Under the pieces are notes generated by a model. It did no database searches and was not told the DNA's origin. It saw only the letters and a list, made by a program, of their open reading frames with translations. Below, in pieces: positions 24,450 through 32,425 of a stretch of DNA of 53,256 nucleotides. The stretch covers positions 1 through 53,256 of the forward strand of contig NZ_JAKJSQ010000026.1 of NCBI RefSeq assembly GCF_050337105.1, given 5' to 3'. The position numbers and the translations under genes were made by a program. Origin of the DNA: Aliivibrio_A kagoshimensis. Its GTDB lineage: Bacteria > Pseudomonadota > Gammaproteobacteria > Enterobacterales > Vibrionaceae. The stretch's first letter is position 1. Every line of letters starts with the position of its first letter.

Positions 24450-25680
24450 TGGTTGGAGTAATGAGTCTCTAAAGGATATTTGTAGTAAGACTATTTCATA
24501 CGGGATTGTTCAAACAGGAGAGAACCTTGAAAGTGGGGTTCCTTGTGTAAGGGTTGTAGATCTATCAAAGAATACTTTAAATCCTATCGATATGATCAAG
24601 ACATCTGACGAAATCCATAAATCTTATAAGAAGACAATTCTATGTGAGGGTGAGTTGATGATGGCTTTAAGAGGTGAGATTGGCTTAGTAAAAAAAGTTA
24701 CATCAGAACTTATAGGAGCCAACATTACAAGAGGGCTTGCTCGTCTTTCGCCAATAAAAAGTGTCGATAGTGATTATTTATTATGGACGCTTCGTTCAAA
24801 TAAAATAAAGAATGAATTGGCGAGAAAGTCTGGTGGTTCAGCTCTCCAAGAAATAGCGTTAGGCTCTCTTCGAAAAATTGTCTTACCAATCCCCCCACTT
24901 TCAGAACAACGAAAAATCGCCAAAATCCTCTCTACATGGGACAAAACGATTAGCACTACAGAAAAGCTGATTGAAACCAGTAAGCAGCAGAAAAAAGCCC
25001 TGATGCAACAGCTTTTGACGGGTAAGAAACGTTTGGTTAATCCTGAAACAGGTAAGGTGTTTCAGGGGGAGTGGGGATCTAAATCTCCAGTAAGTTTGTT
25101 TAAGTTATTTAGCGGTTTTGCATTTAAGAGTACAGATGCAAAAGATTCTGGCGCTAAATGGTTAAAAATCGCAAATGTTGGTATTGGTGAAATTAAGTGG
25201 GATGCAGATAGCTTTCTGCCAGAATATTTCTTGTCTGAACACAAAAAGTTTGTATTAACTAAAGGCGATATTGTTGTTGCTCTTACTCGACCAACTTTAG
25301 GAAATAGATTAAAAGTAGCGAGGCTAACCAAAGATAGTGATACATCTTTACTCAATCAAAGGGTCGCTAAAATAGTGTGTAAAGACAATGTCGATTCGGA
25401 ATTTATCTTTCAAGTACTTCGTAGTGACCAATTTGCCTATAGAATTAATGTAGGGTTACTGGGTACAGATCCACCTAATTTAAGTATCAAAGTTCTTGAA
25501 GACTTCGAAATTTTGGTACCACCCTACCTAGAACAACAAAAAATTGCCTCAGTTCTTACTGTTGCCGATAAAGAAATTGAAGTGTTGGAAACTAAACTTT
25601 CACACTTCAAGCAAGAGAAAAAAGCACTAATGCAACAACTACTGACAGGCAAAAGACGAGTTGTGGTAGATGCTGCTTAA
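24439..25680 (+). CDS. hsdS: HsdS, Type I specificity subunit with two TRDs
   Basis: HsdS sets the bipartite DNA target for the methylase and nuclease complexes. The 413-residue protein has TRD1 (about 1-150), a central conserved helix ending in QQKKALMQQLLTGKKR, TRD2 (about 205-365) and a C-terminal helix with the matching QEKKALMQQLLTGKRR. The two repeats are also similar as DNA (24991-25031 and 25617-25658). Such repeats permit TRD exchange by recombination. The two TRDs differ from each other, so the target should be asymmetric. It overlaps the hsdM end, and GAGG lies at correct spacing before its ATG. Confidence 0.95.
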   Translation: MVPNGWSNESLKDICSKTISYGIVQTGENLESGVPCVRVVDLSKNTLNPIDMIKTSDEIHKSYKKTILCEGELMMALRGEIGLVKKVTSELIGANITRGLARLSPIKSVDSDYLLWTLRSNKIKNELARKSGGSALQEIALGSLRKIVLPIPPLSEQRKIAKILSTWDKTISTTEKLIETSKQQKKALMQQLLTGKKRLVNPETGKVFQGEWGSKSPVSLFKLFSGFAFKSTDAKDSGAKWLKIANVGIGEIKWDADSFLPEYFLSEHKKFVLTKGDIVVALTRPTLGNRLKVARLTKDSDTSLLNQRVAKIVCKDNVDSEFIFQVLRSDQFAYRINVGLLGTDPPNLSIKVLEDFEILVPPYLEQQKIASVLTVADKEIEVLETKLSHFKQEKKALMQQLLTGKRRVVVDAA

Positions 25681-25694
25681 AAGATAGAAATCAA

Positions 25695-25713
25695 CACCCT
25701 CTTAGCGAGGGTG
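25695..25713 (+). terminator. Possible attenuating hairpin after hsdS
   Basis: CACCCTC (25695-25701) pairs with GAGGGTG (25707-25713) over a 5-nt loop, extended by CAA/TTG-rich flanks with a bulge. The following sequence is only moderately T-rich, so it may reduce rather than stop transcription into the ATPase gene. Confidence 0.45.
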
Positions 25714-25741
25714 CTGTTGGTTCTACTTAGTTTTATCCATG

Positions 25742-25769
25742 TTAGAATAAGTCAATTATTAGAATAAGT
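25742..25769 (+). repeat. Direct repeat before the ATPase gene
   Basis: TTAGAATAAGT occurs at 25742-25752 and 25759-25769, a 17-bp period, just before the start at 25781. It may mark a local promoter or a binding site; function unknown. Confidence 0.5.
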
Positions 25770-25780
25770 TAGGTATTAAG

Positions 25781-27148
25781 ATGAAGATTACCAAGCTAAA
25801 GCTTGAGAACTACGGTCGTTTTTCTGAGCTAGAACTTCCTCTAGCGACATCGGAGTTAGTTGGCTCAAATGTTACTGTTATTGTGGGTAATAATGGTGCA
25901 GGTAAGACAACGATTCTTGATTCCCTTGCCACATCACTAAATTGGTTAGTTGCTCGCATTCGAAGAGAAAACGGTACAACCGCCACCATCTTAGAAGAGA
26001 AGATAAAAAATAAAACCACAACATCAGCAATAACAACTTTTTTCTCGCACCCTGAGTTAGACGGCAGTCGTACAGGAGTATATGCCCCTGAATCATCATG
26101 GTATTTAGCTAAAACTAGGGGGGGAAAAGAAAAACAGATAAATAGTGAGTTGATTGCATTAAGTGAACTCGCAAACTTCTATCGTTCAAATTATACAGAT
26201 AATGATGATGCATCATTTCCACTAATGGTATTTTATCCTGATGATAGAGCGGTCGGTGATATTGATGTAAACATGTCGAAAAAAGCTCAATACACTCAGT
26301 TGGATGCCTATGGTGATTCTCTATCAAAAGGCTCAAGTTTTAACGGCTTTTTCAAATGGTTCCGTTTCAGAGAAGACATAGAGAATGAATCAGGGGTGTC
26401 AAAGTCAGGTCTTGAAGATATCAGAGCTACGATTGGTGAAGAAGCATATCAAAAAGCTGTTCTTGCTTTAAAGGAAAAACAAGATCCTCAATTAAAAGCA
26501 GTTAAAGAAGCTATATCAATATTCATGCCTGAGTATTCGGATTTACATGTTAAACGTAAGCCAAGGCTACACATGTCTATTACTAAGGATAATGAAGCTT
26601 TAGATGTAGCTCAATTATCTAAAGGCGAGAAATGTATGCTTGCTTTAGTAGGTGATATCGCCAGACGTTTAGCAATATTAAATCCAAGCCTTGAAAGCCC
26701 ATTACTTGGCAGTGGTATTGTTATGATTGATGAAATTGATGCCCATCTTCATCCAAGATGGCAACAAACCGTTATTACAAATCTAGAAAAGACCTTTCCT
26801 AACGTTCAATTTGTTGTAACTACGCATAGCCCTCAAGTTCTATCTACCGTTAAAAAAGACTCTATTGAAATTATTGATAACGGAGTTCGAGTCCCTGTTA
26901 TTGGTGATACATATGGTGTTGCGAGTAGTGACATTCTTAAGGAAGTTATGAACGTTAACCCAACGCCAAGAATTGAAAGAGTGATTAAGCTTGAACAGTA
27001 TTTGGAGATGGTTGATATGGGAACTCATACTTCTAAAGTTGGTAAGTATCTAAGAGCAGAATTGGAACTAGATAAGTACTATGGTAAGGATCACGCTGAG
27101 CTAAGGAAAGTGGATCGTAAGATTCGTAGAAAGGGGATGTGTTCGTAG
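25781..27148 (+). CDS. ptuA: PtuA-like ABC-type ATPase (Septu defence)
   Basis: A 455-residue ATPase of the RecF/SMC-like ABC class. Walker A is GNNGAGKT (36-43), the ABC signature is LSKGEKC (279-285), Walker B is IVMIDEID (313-320) and the H-loop is TTHSPQ (347-352). A helical insertion lies between residues 110 and 270. The partner gene directly downstream is a TIGR02646-type HNH nuclease. ATPase plus TIGR02646 HNH is the composition of the Septu anti-phage system (PtuA, PtuB), in which the ATPase is thought to control the nuclease. It sits between hsdS and hsdR, a slot where other Type I operons carry unrelated rlo-type ATPase genes. Septu is preferred because of the HNH partner. A hairpin and a direct repeat upstream hint at separate expression. 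Confidence 0.78.
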   Translation: MKITKLKLENYGRFSELELPLATSELVGSNVTVIVGNNGAGKTTILDSLATSLNWLVARIRRENGTTATILEEKIKNKTTTSAITTFFSHPELDGSRTGVYAPESSWYLAKTRGGKEKQINSELIALSELANFYRSNYTDNDDASFPLMVFYPDDRAVGDIDVNMSKKAQYTQLDAYGDSLSKGSSFNGFFKWFRFREDIENESGVSKSGLEDIRATIGEEAYQKAVLALKEKQDPQLKAVKEAISIFMPEYSDLHVKRKPRLHMSITKDNEALDVAQLSKGEKCMLALVGDIARRLAILNPSLESPLLGSGIVMIDEIDAHLHPRWQQTVITNLEKTFPNVQFVVTTHSPQVLSTVKKDSIEIIDNGVRVPVIGDTYGVASSDILKEVMNVNPTPRIERVIKLEQYLEMVDMGTHTSKVGKYLRAELELDKYYGKDHAELRKVDRKIRRKGMCS

Positions 27149-27891
27149 TGAAGGCTATCGAAAAGACCGAACTTGGAAATAACGCTCTGGCTAAAGAGGT
27201 GGCTAAAGGGATACCTCAAAATGCTACTGAAGCGAAGTCTCGCTGGGGCAGGTTTCCTAGTAACAAAAAGAAGCAAGCGAAGAGGAAACTCTTAACACAA
27301 CAATACAAATTATGTGGTTACACTGAATTCAATATTGATGAGTTTAGCTCTTTAGCTTCTTCTAAAAATGGTGGTTGTCATATTGAACATATAAAACCGA
27401 AGTCACTGTTTCCTCAGCTAACGTTTGAATATGAAAATCTCATTATTAGTGTTTTGGATTCAGATGATCTAAAACGCTTCAAAGAGGAGTTCTTTGTAAA
27501 CAATGCCCCTGAGGCTGATGATAGTCATAAGTTGTATTTTGGTGGGCATAAGAAAGAGAATAACTTTGATGAAGTATTATTCATTTCACCGACTGAAACG
27601 GACTGCCAGCGCTATTTTGTACACATAGAACATAGCGGTGAGATCAAGCCTGCGAATGGTTTGGAAGAGGATGAGGTTAAACGAGCGGAATACACTATTA
27701 AGTTACTTAATCTTAACCATCCATACCTTAAAAACCAACGCTACAAGCGCATGAAAGAAGTGTTGGATGACATTGAAGAACTGGATGACTTAGATGACCA
27801 AATTTATATCGTTCGAGATGAAATTAGCGAACGTAATGGACAGATAGCTTCTTTCCCTTCAGCAGTTCGAACGTTAGTTGCAGGTGCATAA
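27148..27891 (+). CDS. ptuB: PtuB-like HNH endonuclease (TIGR02646 family)
   Basis: A 247-residue HNH nuclease. The core reads GGCHIEHIKPKSLFPQL then FEYENLI, giving the His pair H78 and H81 with E80 between, and N97, numbered from the GTG at 27148. The TIGR02646 family usually has a CxYC zinc knuckle before this core. Here it reads CGYTE, so the second Cys is Thr (residue 59), and metal binding may be altered. The GTG at 27148 forms TAGTG with the ATPase stop and has AGGGG upstream; GTG at 27139 is the alternative but lies only 2 bp from that site. It overlaps hsdR by one base (TAATG), so all three genes are coupled. Together with the upstream ATPase it forms a probable Septu pair. Confidence 0.78.
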   Translation: MKAIEKTELGNNALAKEVAKGIPQNATEAKSRWGRFPSNKKKQAKRKLLTQQYKLCGYTEFNIDEFSSLASSKNGGCHIEHIKPKSLFPQLTFEYENLIISVLDSDDLKRFKEEFFVNNAPEADDSHKLYFGGHKKENNFDEVLFISPTETDCQRYFVHIEHSGEIKPANGLEEDEVKRAEYTIKLLNLNHPYLKNQRYKRMKEVLDDIEELDDLDDQIYIVRDEISERNGQIASFPSAVRTLVAGA

Positions 27892-30800
27892 TGTCTCACC
27901 CTTTACCAAATTTTAAAGAAGAGCAGAGCGCTAAAATCCCAGCGTTAACACTCCTTACCAATCTAAAATATACCTTCATTCCGCCTACACAGTGTAATGA
28001 GATGAGAGGGAATCTCTCTACCGTTATCCTTCCTGATGTTCTTCGTAAAGCTCTACAGAGAAAGACATACTCTTTTCAAGGAGAAGAGCGAAAACTTCTG
28101 CCTGCATCTATCGATAAAATCATCCAAGAGCTAACGCCAGCGATGAATATTGGTTTAAGAGCAGCAAACGAAAAACTGTATAACGCTTTAACTTACGGCA
28201 TTGGAATTACCGAATTTGTGGGGGGCAAGAAAGCAAGCCCAACCATTCAAATCATTGATTGGACAAACGCTAAAAATAACAGCTATCACTTTACTGAAGA
28301 ATTTGAAGTGACGAATGCACATGGTACGGGCAAGCGTATCCCTGACATCGTTTGTTTTGTTAATGGATTCCCGTGGGTTGTGATTGAAGCGAAACGACCA
28401 GCTTCATCGCACTCAGGTAAACCAACAGTAGCAGAAGGTATTTCTCAGAATTTACGTAATCAGAAAAGTGATGAGATTCCTCATCTGTTTGCCTATAGCC
28501 AATTGCTGCTGTCCGTGAATGGTCATGATGGACGTTATGGTACTTGTGGTACACCTTCTAAGTTTTGGGCGAAGTGGAAAGAAAAAGAGATTAAAGAATC
28601 TAAGTTTAATCAACTTAAAAATAAGAAACTGACAGAAAAGCAGCTAGATCTAATTTTTGGTCATCGGCCAGAACAGGTCAAACGTGATTACCTTAGTCTT
28701 ATCGCAGGTGCTGATTTACAAGTTACCGATCAAGATAGATTACTGGCTTCTTTGTTACGTCATGACCGTCTGTTAGAGATGACTCGCTTGTATACACTTT
28801 TTGATAAGAAGGTAGGAAAGATAGTCGCTCGCTACCAACAAGTGTTTGGTATTAAAGCTCTTATTGAGCGTGTGACATCATTTGATGACACGTTATCGGG
28901 TAAACGAAAAGGTGCTCGAAATGGTGGGGTGATTTGGCATACTACAGGTTCAGGTAAATCGTTCACTATGGTCTTCTTATCCAAAGCGCTTATTTGGTTT
29001 AAGGAACTTGCTAAGTGTCGTGTTGTAGTCGTCACTGACAGAGTGGATTTAGAAGCTCAGTTAGCCAGAACCTTCGCATCAGGTGGAGCATTATCAGAAA
29101 AAGATAAGAAAGCGGCACTGGCGACAACGGGTAGTCATCTCGCTAAGCAAATAGGAAAGGGTAACGAGCGCATTATCTTCTCAATTGTTGATAAGTTCCG
29201 TACCGCAATAAAGCAGCCCGACTGCTATAACGAAAGCGAAGATATCATTGTATTGGTTGATGAAGGACACCGTAGCCAGAATGGTGAGAACAATATCCGT
29301 ATGCAGCAAATGTTGCCGAAAGCAGCGTATGTCGCATTCACAGGAACTCCTCTGTTAAAAGATGATAAAACCGAAGATAAGTTCGGCAAGATCATTCACT
29401 CCTATACAATGCAGCAAGCGGTTGAAGATAAGACGGTTACGCCTTTATTGTATGAGGAACGAGTTCCTGATCTAAGCACCAATGATAAAGCGATTGATGC
29501 TTGGTTTGACCGTATTACAGAAAAACTCACGGAAGCGCAAAAATCCGATCTAAAGAAAAAGTTTTCTCAGAAAGGGCAGGTTTATCAAACCGAAGGTCGA
29601 TTGGAGCTTATTGCTCACGATATCTCAGACCACTTCCAAAACTTTAAGCGTCAGGGCTTAAAGGGGCAGTTAGCCTGCCGAAATAAGACTACAGCAATCA
29701 AGTATAAGCAGTTCTTAGATAAAATTGGCAAAGTGACATCAACAGTCGTTATGTCTCCTCCTGATACCAGAGAAGCTCATAATACTATTGAAGACGAAGA
29801 TATCGATATTGTTCAAAAGTGGTGGAAGGATAATGTTGGCAGTGAAGACGAGAAAAAGTACACCGCTCGCATGGTGGACTGGTTCGCTGAAGTTGATGGT
29901 CCCGACTTGATGATAGTGGTTGATAAACTGCTAACAGGCTTTGATGAGCCAAAGAACACTGTTCTTTACATCGACCGTTCCCTAAAAGAGCATAATTTGA
30001 TTCAAGCTATTGCTCGTGTGAACCGTCTCCATGAAAAGAAACAGTTCGGATATTTGATTGACTATTTTGGAGTGCTCACCGAGTTAGATACCACCATAGA
30101 GAGCTACCAACAATTAGCTGAAAGAACCTTGGGTGGCTACGATATTGAAGATATCAAAGGCTTGTATCACGGTATGGATACGGAATATAAGAAACTGCCT
30201 AGCTTATATTCTGAGCTATGGTCATTCTTTAATGAGGTTAAGAACACGGGCGATCATCAAGCAATGATCAGCGTCTTCACTCCTCATATTGAATTGATAG
30301 ATGGACAGCTAACTGACCTCAATTTGAAGAAACGTCATGACTTCTATGATGCGCTATCAGCCTTTGCTAACTGTTTGAAAGTAGCGCTTCAGTCTGCCAC
30401 TTATTTTGAAGATAAGAGTTTTGATACGATTGATCCTAAGACAGCACTAAATAGACGGGTTCTATATAAGAAAACGCTGAAATCAATGTCTGAATTGAGA
30501 AAAGTAGTTCGTCAAGAAGCAGAAGAAACCATTGATTACGATGAGTATTCAGACGGTATTCGCACCATGCTAGATAAACATATTGGTGGGGTTGAAATTA
30601 AAGAAGCTGAAGGCGCTTACCTTGTTGGAAATATGGGTAAAGATGCAAACCCTGAGCAAATGACGGATCAAGAAGCTTCTAACAAAAAGGATGTGATTAC
30701 GGGGCGAATCCGAAGAATGATTGATCAAGATCTTGAAGATGACCCTTATGCGAAAGAATACTTTTCAAAGCTATTAAAGAAAGCTATCGAACAAACAAAA

Positions 30801-31208
30801 GATATGTTTGACGCTCCAGTAAAACAGTACCTATTGTTCGCTGATTTTGAACAACAAGTAAAAGAGCGTAGGGTGGATACTATGCCTAACGAGCTTTTTT
30901 CTGACTTAGACTCTAAGGCTAGACGCTTCGTACAGGCTTATTATGGTCTCTTTGAGTTAAAACTGGTTGATGGCGTGGTTCTAAGTGAAAAAGAACGCTT
31001 TGACTATGCGGTGCAAATTGATGCGGTCGTAACCAAAGCTGTCGCTGAGTTTTCAATTAACCCTAGTGAAATAGAAAACCAGATCCGTAAGTCGTTACTA
31101 CCTGTTTTGTTTAAAGCCATTGGAATGAACAATGCCAAAACGATCATTGAAGAAATCATCAAGATTACTCGTTTAGGTATCAATGGCTATGGTATGGCTG
31201 AGCATTAA
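27891..31208 (+). CDS. hsdR: HsdR, Type I restriction subunit
   Basis: The motor and nuclease subunit that translocates and cuts unmethylated DNA. The 1105-residue protein has an N-terminal PD-(D/E)XK nuclease (D152 in RIPDIV, E166 and K168 in VIEAKRP). Two RecA-like helicase domains follow with GSGKS (353-357), DEGH (457-460) in place of DEAH, and AFTGTPLL. A helical C-terminal domain binds HsdM. All catalytic motifs are intact, so the enzyme should be active. Start overlaps ptuB by one base. Length fits IC-type enzymes, and no frameshift is visible. Confidence 0.97.
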   Translation: MSHPLPNFKEEQSAKIPALTLLTNLKYTFIPPTQCNEMRGNLSTVILPDVLRKALQRKTYSFQGEERKLLPASIDKIIQELTPAMNIGLRAANEKLYNALTYGIGITEFVGGKKASPTIQIIDWTNAKNNSYHFTEEFEVTNAHGTGKRIPDIVCFVNGFPWVVIEAKRPASSHSGKPTVAEGISQNLRNQKSDEIPHLFAYSQLLLSVNGHDGRYGTCGTPSKFWAKWKEKEIKESKFNQLKNKKLTEKQLDLIFGHRPEQVKRDYLSLIAGADLQVTDQDRLLASLLRHDRLLEMTRLYTLFDKKVGKIVARYQQVFGIKALIERVTSFDDTLSGKRKGARNGGVIWHTTGSGKSFTMVFLSKALIWFKELAKCRVVVVTDRVDLEAQLARTFASGGALSEKDKKAALATTGSHLAKQIGKGNERIIFSIVDKFRTAIKQPDCYNESEDIIVLVDEGHRSQNGENNIRMQQMLPKAAYVAFTGTPLLKDDKTEDKFGKIIHSYTMQQAVEDKTVTPLLYEERVPDLSTNDKAIDAWFDRITEKLTEAQKSDLKKKFSQKGQVYQTEGRLELIAHDISDHFQNFKRQGLKGQLACRNKTTAIKYKQFLDKIGKVTSTVVMSPPDTREAHNTIEDEDIDIVQKWWKDNVGSEDEKKYTARMVDWFAEVDGPDLMIVVDKLLTGFDEPKNTVLYIDRSLKEHNLIQAIARVNRLHEKKQFGYLIDYFGVLTELDTTIESYQQLAERTLGGYDIEDIKGLYHGMDTEYKKLPSLYSELWSFFNEVKNTGDHQAMISVFTPHIELIDGQLTDLNLKKRHDFYDALSAFANCLKVALQSATYFEDKSFDTIDPKTALNRRVLYKKTLKSMSELRKVVRQEAEETIDYDEYSDGIRTMLDKHIGGVEIKEAEGAYLVGNMGKDANPEQMTDQEASNKKDVITGRIRRMIDQDLEDDPYAKEYFSKLLKKAIEQTKDMFDAPVKQYLLFADFEQQVKERRVDTMPNELFSDLDSKARRFVQAYYGLFELKLVDGVVLSEKERFDYAVQIDAVVTKAVAEFSINPSEIENQIRKSLLPVLFKAIGMNNAKTIIEEIIKITRLGINGYGMAEH

Positions 31209-31210
31209 CC

Positions 31211-32002
31211 GTGACTTCTATTTCATCAAAAGAGCGAAACAAAGAAGAATATAGCTTTGTGTATGGTGATGAGGCTGTTGATTACGAGGTTGTTCGTAGA
31301 GTTGTAGCACCGAATAAAGTTGTACCACAACAGAAACGTAAGATTACGATCAGTGTTGAACCAAGTTGTGAAGTCATCGTGTACGCCCCAGAGGATGCCG
31401 AAAGGAGTGAACTTCATGATGCAGTTATGAAGAGAGCTAATTGGATTTACCAGAACCTTAATGAGTTTCGAACTCATCAAGAGTATGTTCAGCAGAAGCA
31501 GTATATCAGTGGCGAGATGCTGTTTTATCTGGGTAAACGCTATGTCCTGAAGGTTGTCGAAGATCGTGACGGTATTGCTTCCGCAAAGATGGTAGGGGGC
31601 AAGCTACAGGTTACGCTCGCAAGGTTTAATGACGATAAGACTGCAATGGTCAAAGCTCTCGTTCGTAATTGGTATAAGGTACGTGCAGAGCGGATTTTCC
31701 ATCAACGTCTAGCTGAATTACTTCCTAAAGCTACATGGGTTGATGAGATCCCTAGCTTTCGAGTTATGCCGATGCAAAAGCAATGGGGAAGTTGCTCAGC
31801 TAAAGGAAATCTAATGCTAAATCCTCACCTTATAAAAGCGCCACGGGACTGTATCGACTACGTGATTCTCCATGAACTCTGCCACATTGCAGAACATAAC
31901 CACAGCGACCGATTTTGGCGGTTATTAACAAGCGTTATGCCTGACTGGAAAGAAGTTAAGTCTCAGCTTGATGGAATGGCAGAATTGTATTTGAATGAAT
32001 AG
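31211..32002 (+). CDS. YgjP-type zinc metallopeptidase of the restriction operon
   Basis: A 263-residue predicted zinc metallopeptidase of the YgjP/DUF45 (WLM/SprT-like) group. The active site is HELCH followed by a third His in AEHNH (ILHELCHIAEHNHSDRFW, about residue 220). GSCSAKGNLMLNP precedes it, as is usual in the family. Such genes commonly follow hsdR in Type I operons; a role in removing or controlling HsdR has been suggested but is not proven. The GTG start lies 2 bp after the hsdR stop, so it is part of the operon. No signal peptide is visible, so it is cytoplasmic. Confidence 0.9.
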   Translation: MTSISSKERNKEEYSFVYGDEAVDYEVVRRVVAPNKVVPQQKRKITISVEPSCEVIVYAPEDAERSELHDAVMKRANWIYQNLNEFRTHQEYVQQKQYISGEMLFYLGKRYVLKVVEDRDGIASAKMVGGKLQVTLARFNDDKTAMVKALVRNWYKVRAERIFHQRLAELLPKATWVDEIPSFRVMPMQKQWGSCSAKGNLMLNPHLIKAPRDCIDYVILHELCHIAEHNHSDRFWRLLTSVMPDWKEVKSQLDGMAELYLNE

Positions 32003-32017
32003 CTTTAAATAGAGAAT

Positions 32018-32039
32018 CCACACTGCGAATGCAGTGTGG
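32018..32039 (+). terminator. Hairpin at the end of the restriction operon
   Basis: CCACACTGC (32018-32026) pairs with GCAGTGTGG (32031-32039) over a 4-nt GAAT loop. No T tract follows. It may stabilise the mRNA 3' end or pair with the stronger terminator downstream. Confidence 0.5.
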
Positions 32040-32083
32040 TAATTGAAAAGCAAAACCTCTCTATTACTGGTAAGTACCAAAAT

Positions 32084-32121
32084 CGAAAAGTCCGTAAGAG
32101 CAATCTTACGGACTTTTTTCG
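32084..32121 (+). terminator. Strong terminator closing the island
   Basis: The stem GTCCGTAAGA/TCTTACGGAC, extended by A4/T4 and CG at the base, has a 4-nt loop (32100-32103) and T6 at 32114-32119. It is the last visible element of the island before the tig region. Confidence 0.92.
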
Positions 32122-32221
32122 TTTAAATAGTTAAATAAAAGTGTTTCTGGGTTGAAATGAGGGTTTTCCGCCCCAATTTCACAGAAAAGGAAATAAAACT
32201 AATCGATATTAAGGGTCAAAC
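32122..32221. other. Non-coding stretch between island terminator and tig promoter
   Basis: The gap from 32003 to 32425 has no gene. It holds the two hairpins above, this AT-rich 100 bp in which I see no feature, then the predicted tig promoter and its structured leader. Confidence 0.6.
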
Positions 32222-32250
32222 TCGACAGATGTTGACCATATGGCTACAAT
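32222..32250 (+). promoter_or_regulatory. Predicted promoter of tig
   Basis: TCGACA (32222-32227), a 17-bp spacer and TACAAT (32245-32250). A TTGACC at 32232 is an alternative -35 with a poorer -10. Either gives a leader of about 150 nt. Confidence 0.45.
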
Positions 32251-32283
32251 GTCGCCCCTAATCTAATATGGTTAGTTCATTTA

Positions 32284-32405
32284 ACACTGTTCTATTTGGG
32301 ATAGTGTCTCTCGATACGTAGTATCACGAATTATTGGGGTTACGGTTTTTTCCGTAACACATGAATGCAGCCAGAACCGTCTGGCATGCAGCTCAGAATT
32401 CTGAG
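32284..32405 (+). promoter_or_regulatory. Structured leader of tig
   Basis: Successive inverted repeats are visible: CTAT/ATAG (32292-32304), GATAC/GTATC (32313-32325), GTTACGG/CCGTAAC (32339-32358, T6 loop), GCCAGA/TCTGGC (32370-32385) and the 14-bp palindrome CTCAGAATTCTGAG (32392-32405), which ends 8 bp before the ribosome binding site. This suggests control by RNA structure, but no known riboswitch class is recognised. Confidence 0.5.
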
Positions 32406-32425
32406 TCAGTTTGAGGTTTATTAAA

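Noticed and set aside
20459..32002. Retron or other reverse-transcriptase system around the ATPase-HNH pair
   Set aside because: PtuA/PtuB-like pairs also occur in some retrons, but no reverse transcriptase frame or msr/msd-like repeat structure is visible in the island.
20267..32425. Duplicated tRNA 3' end (attR) at the right edge of the island
   Set aside because: I looked for the GGTTCGAATCCTGC segment and the CCA end near 32003-32425 and did not find them.
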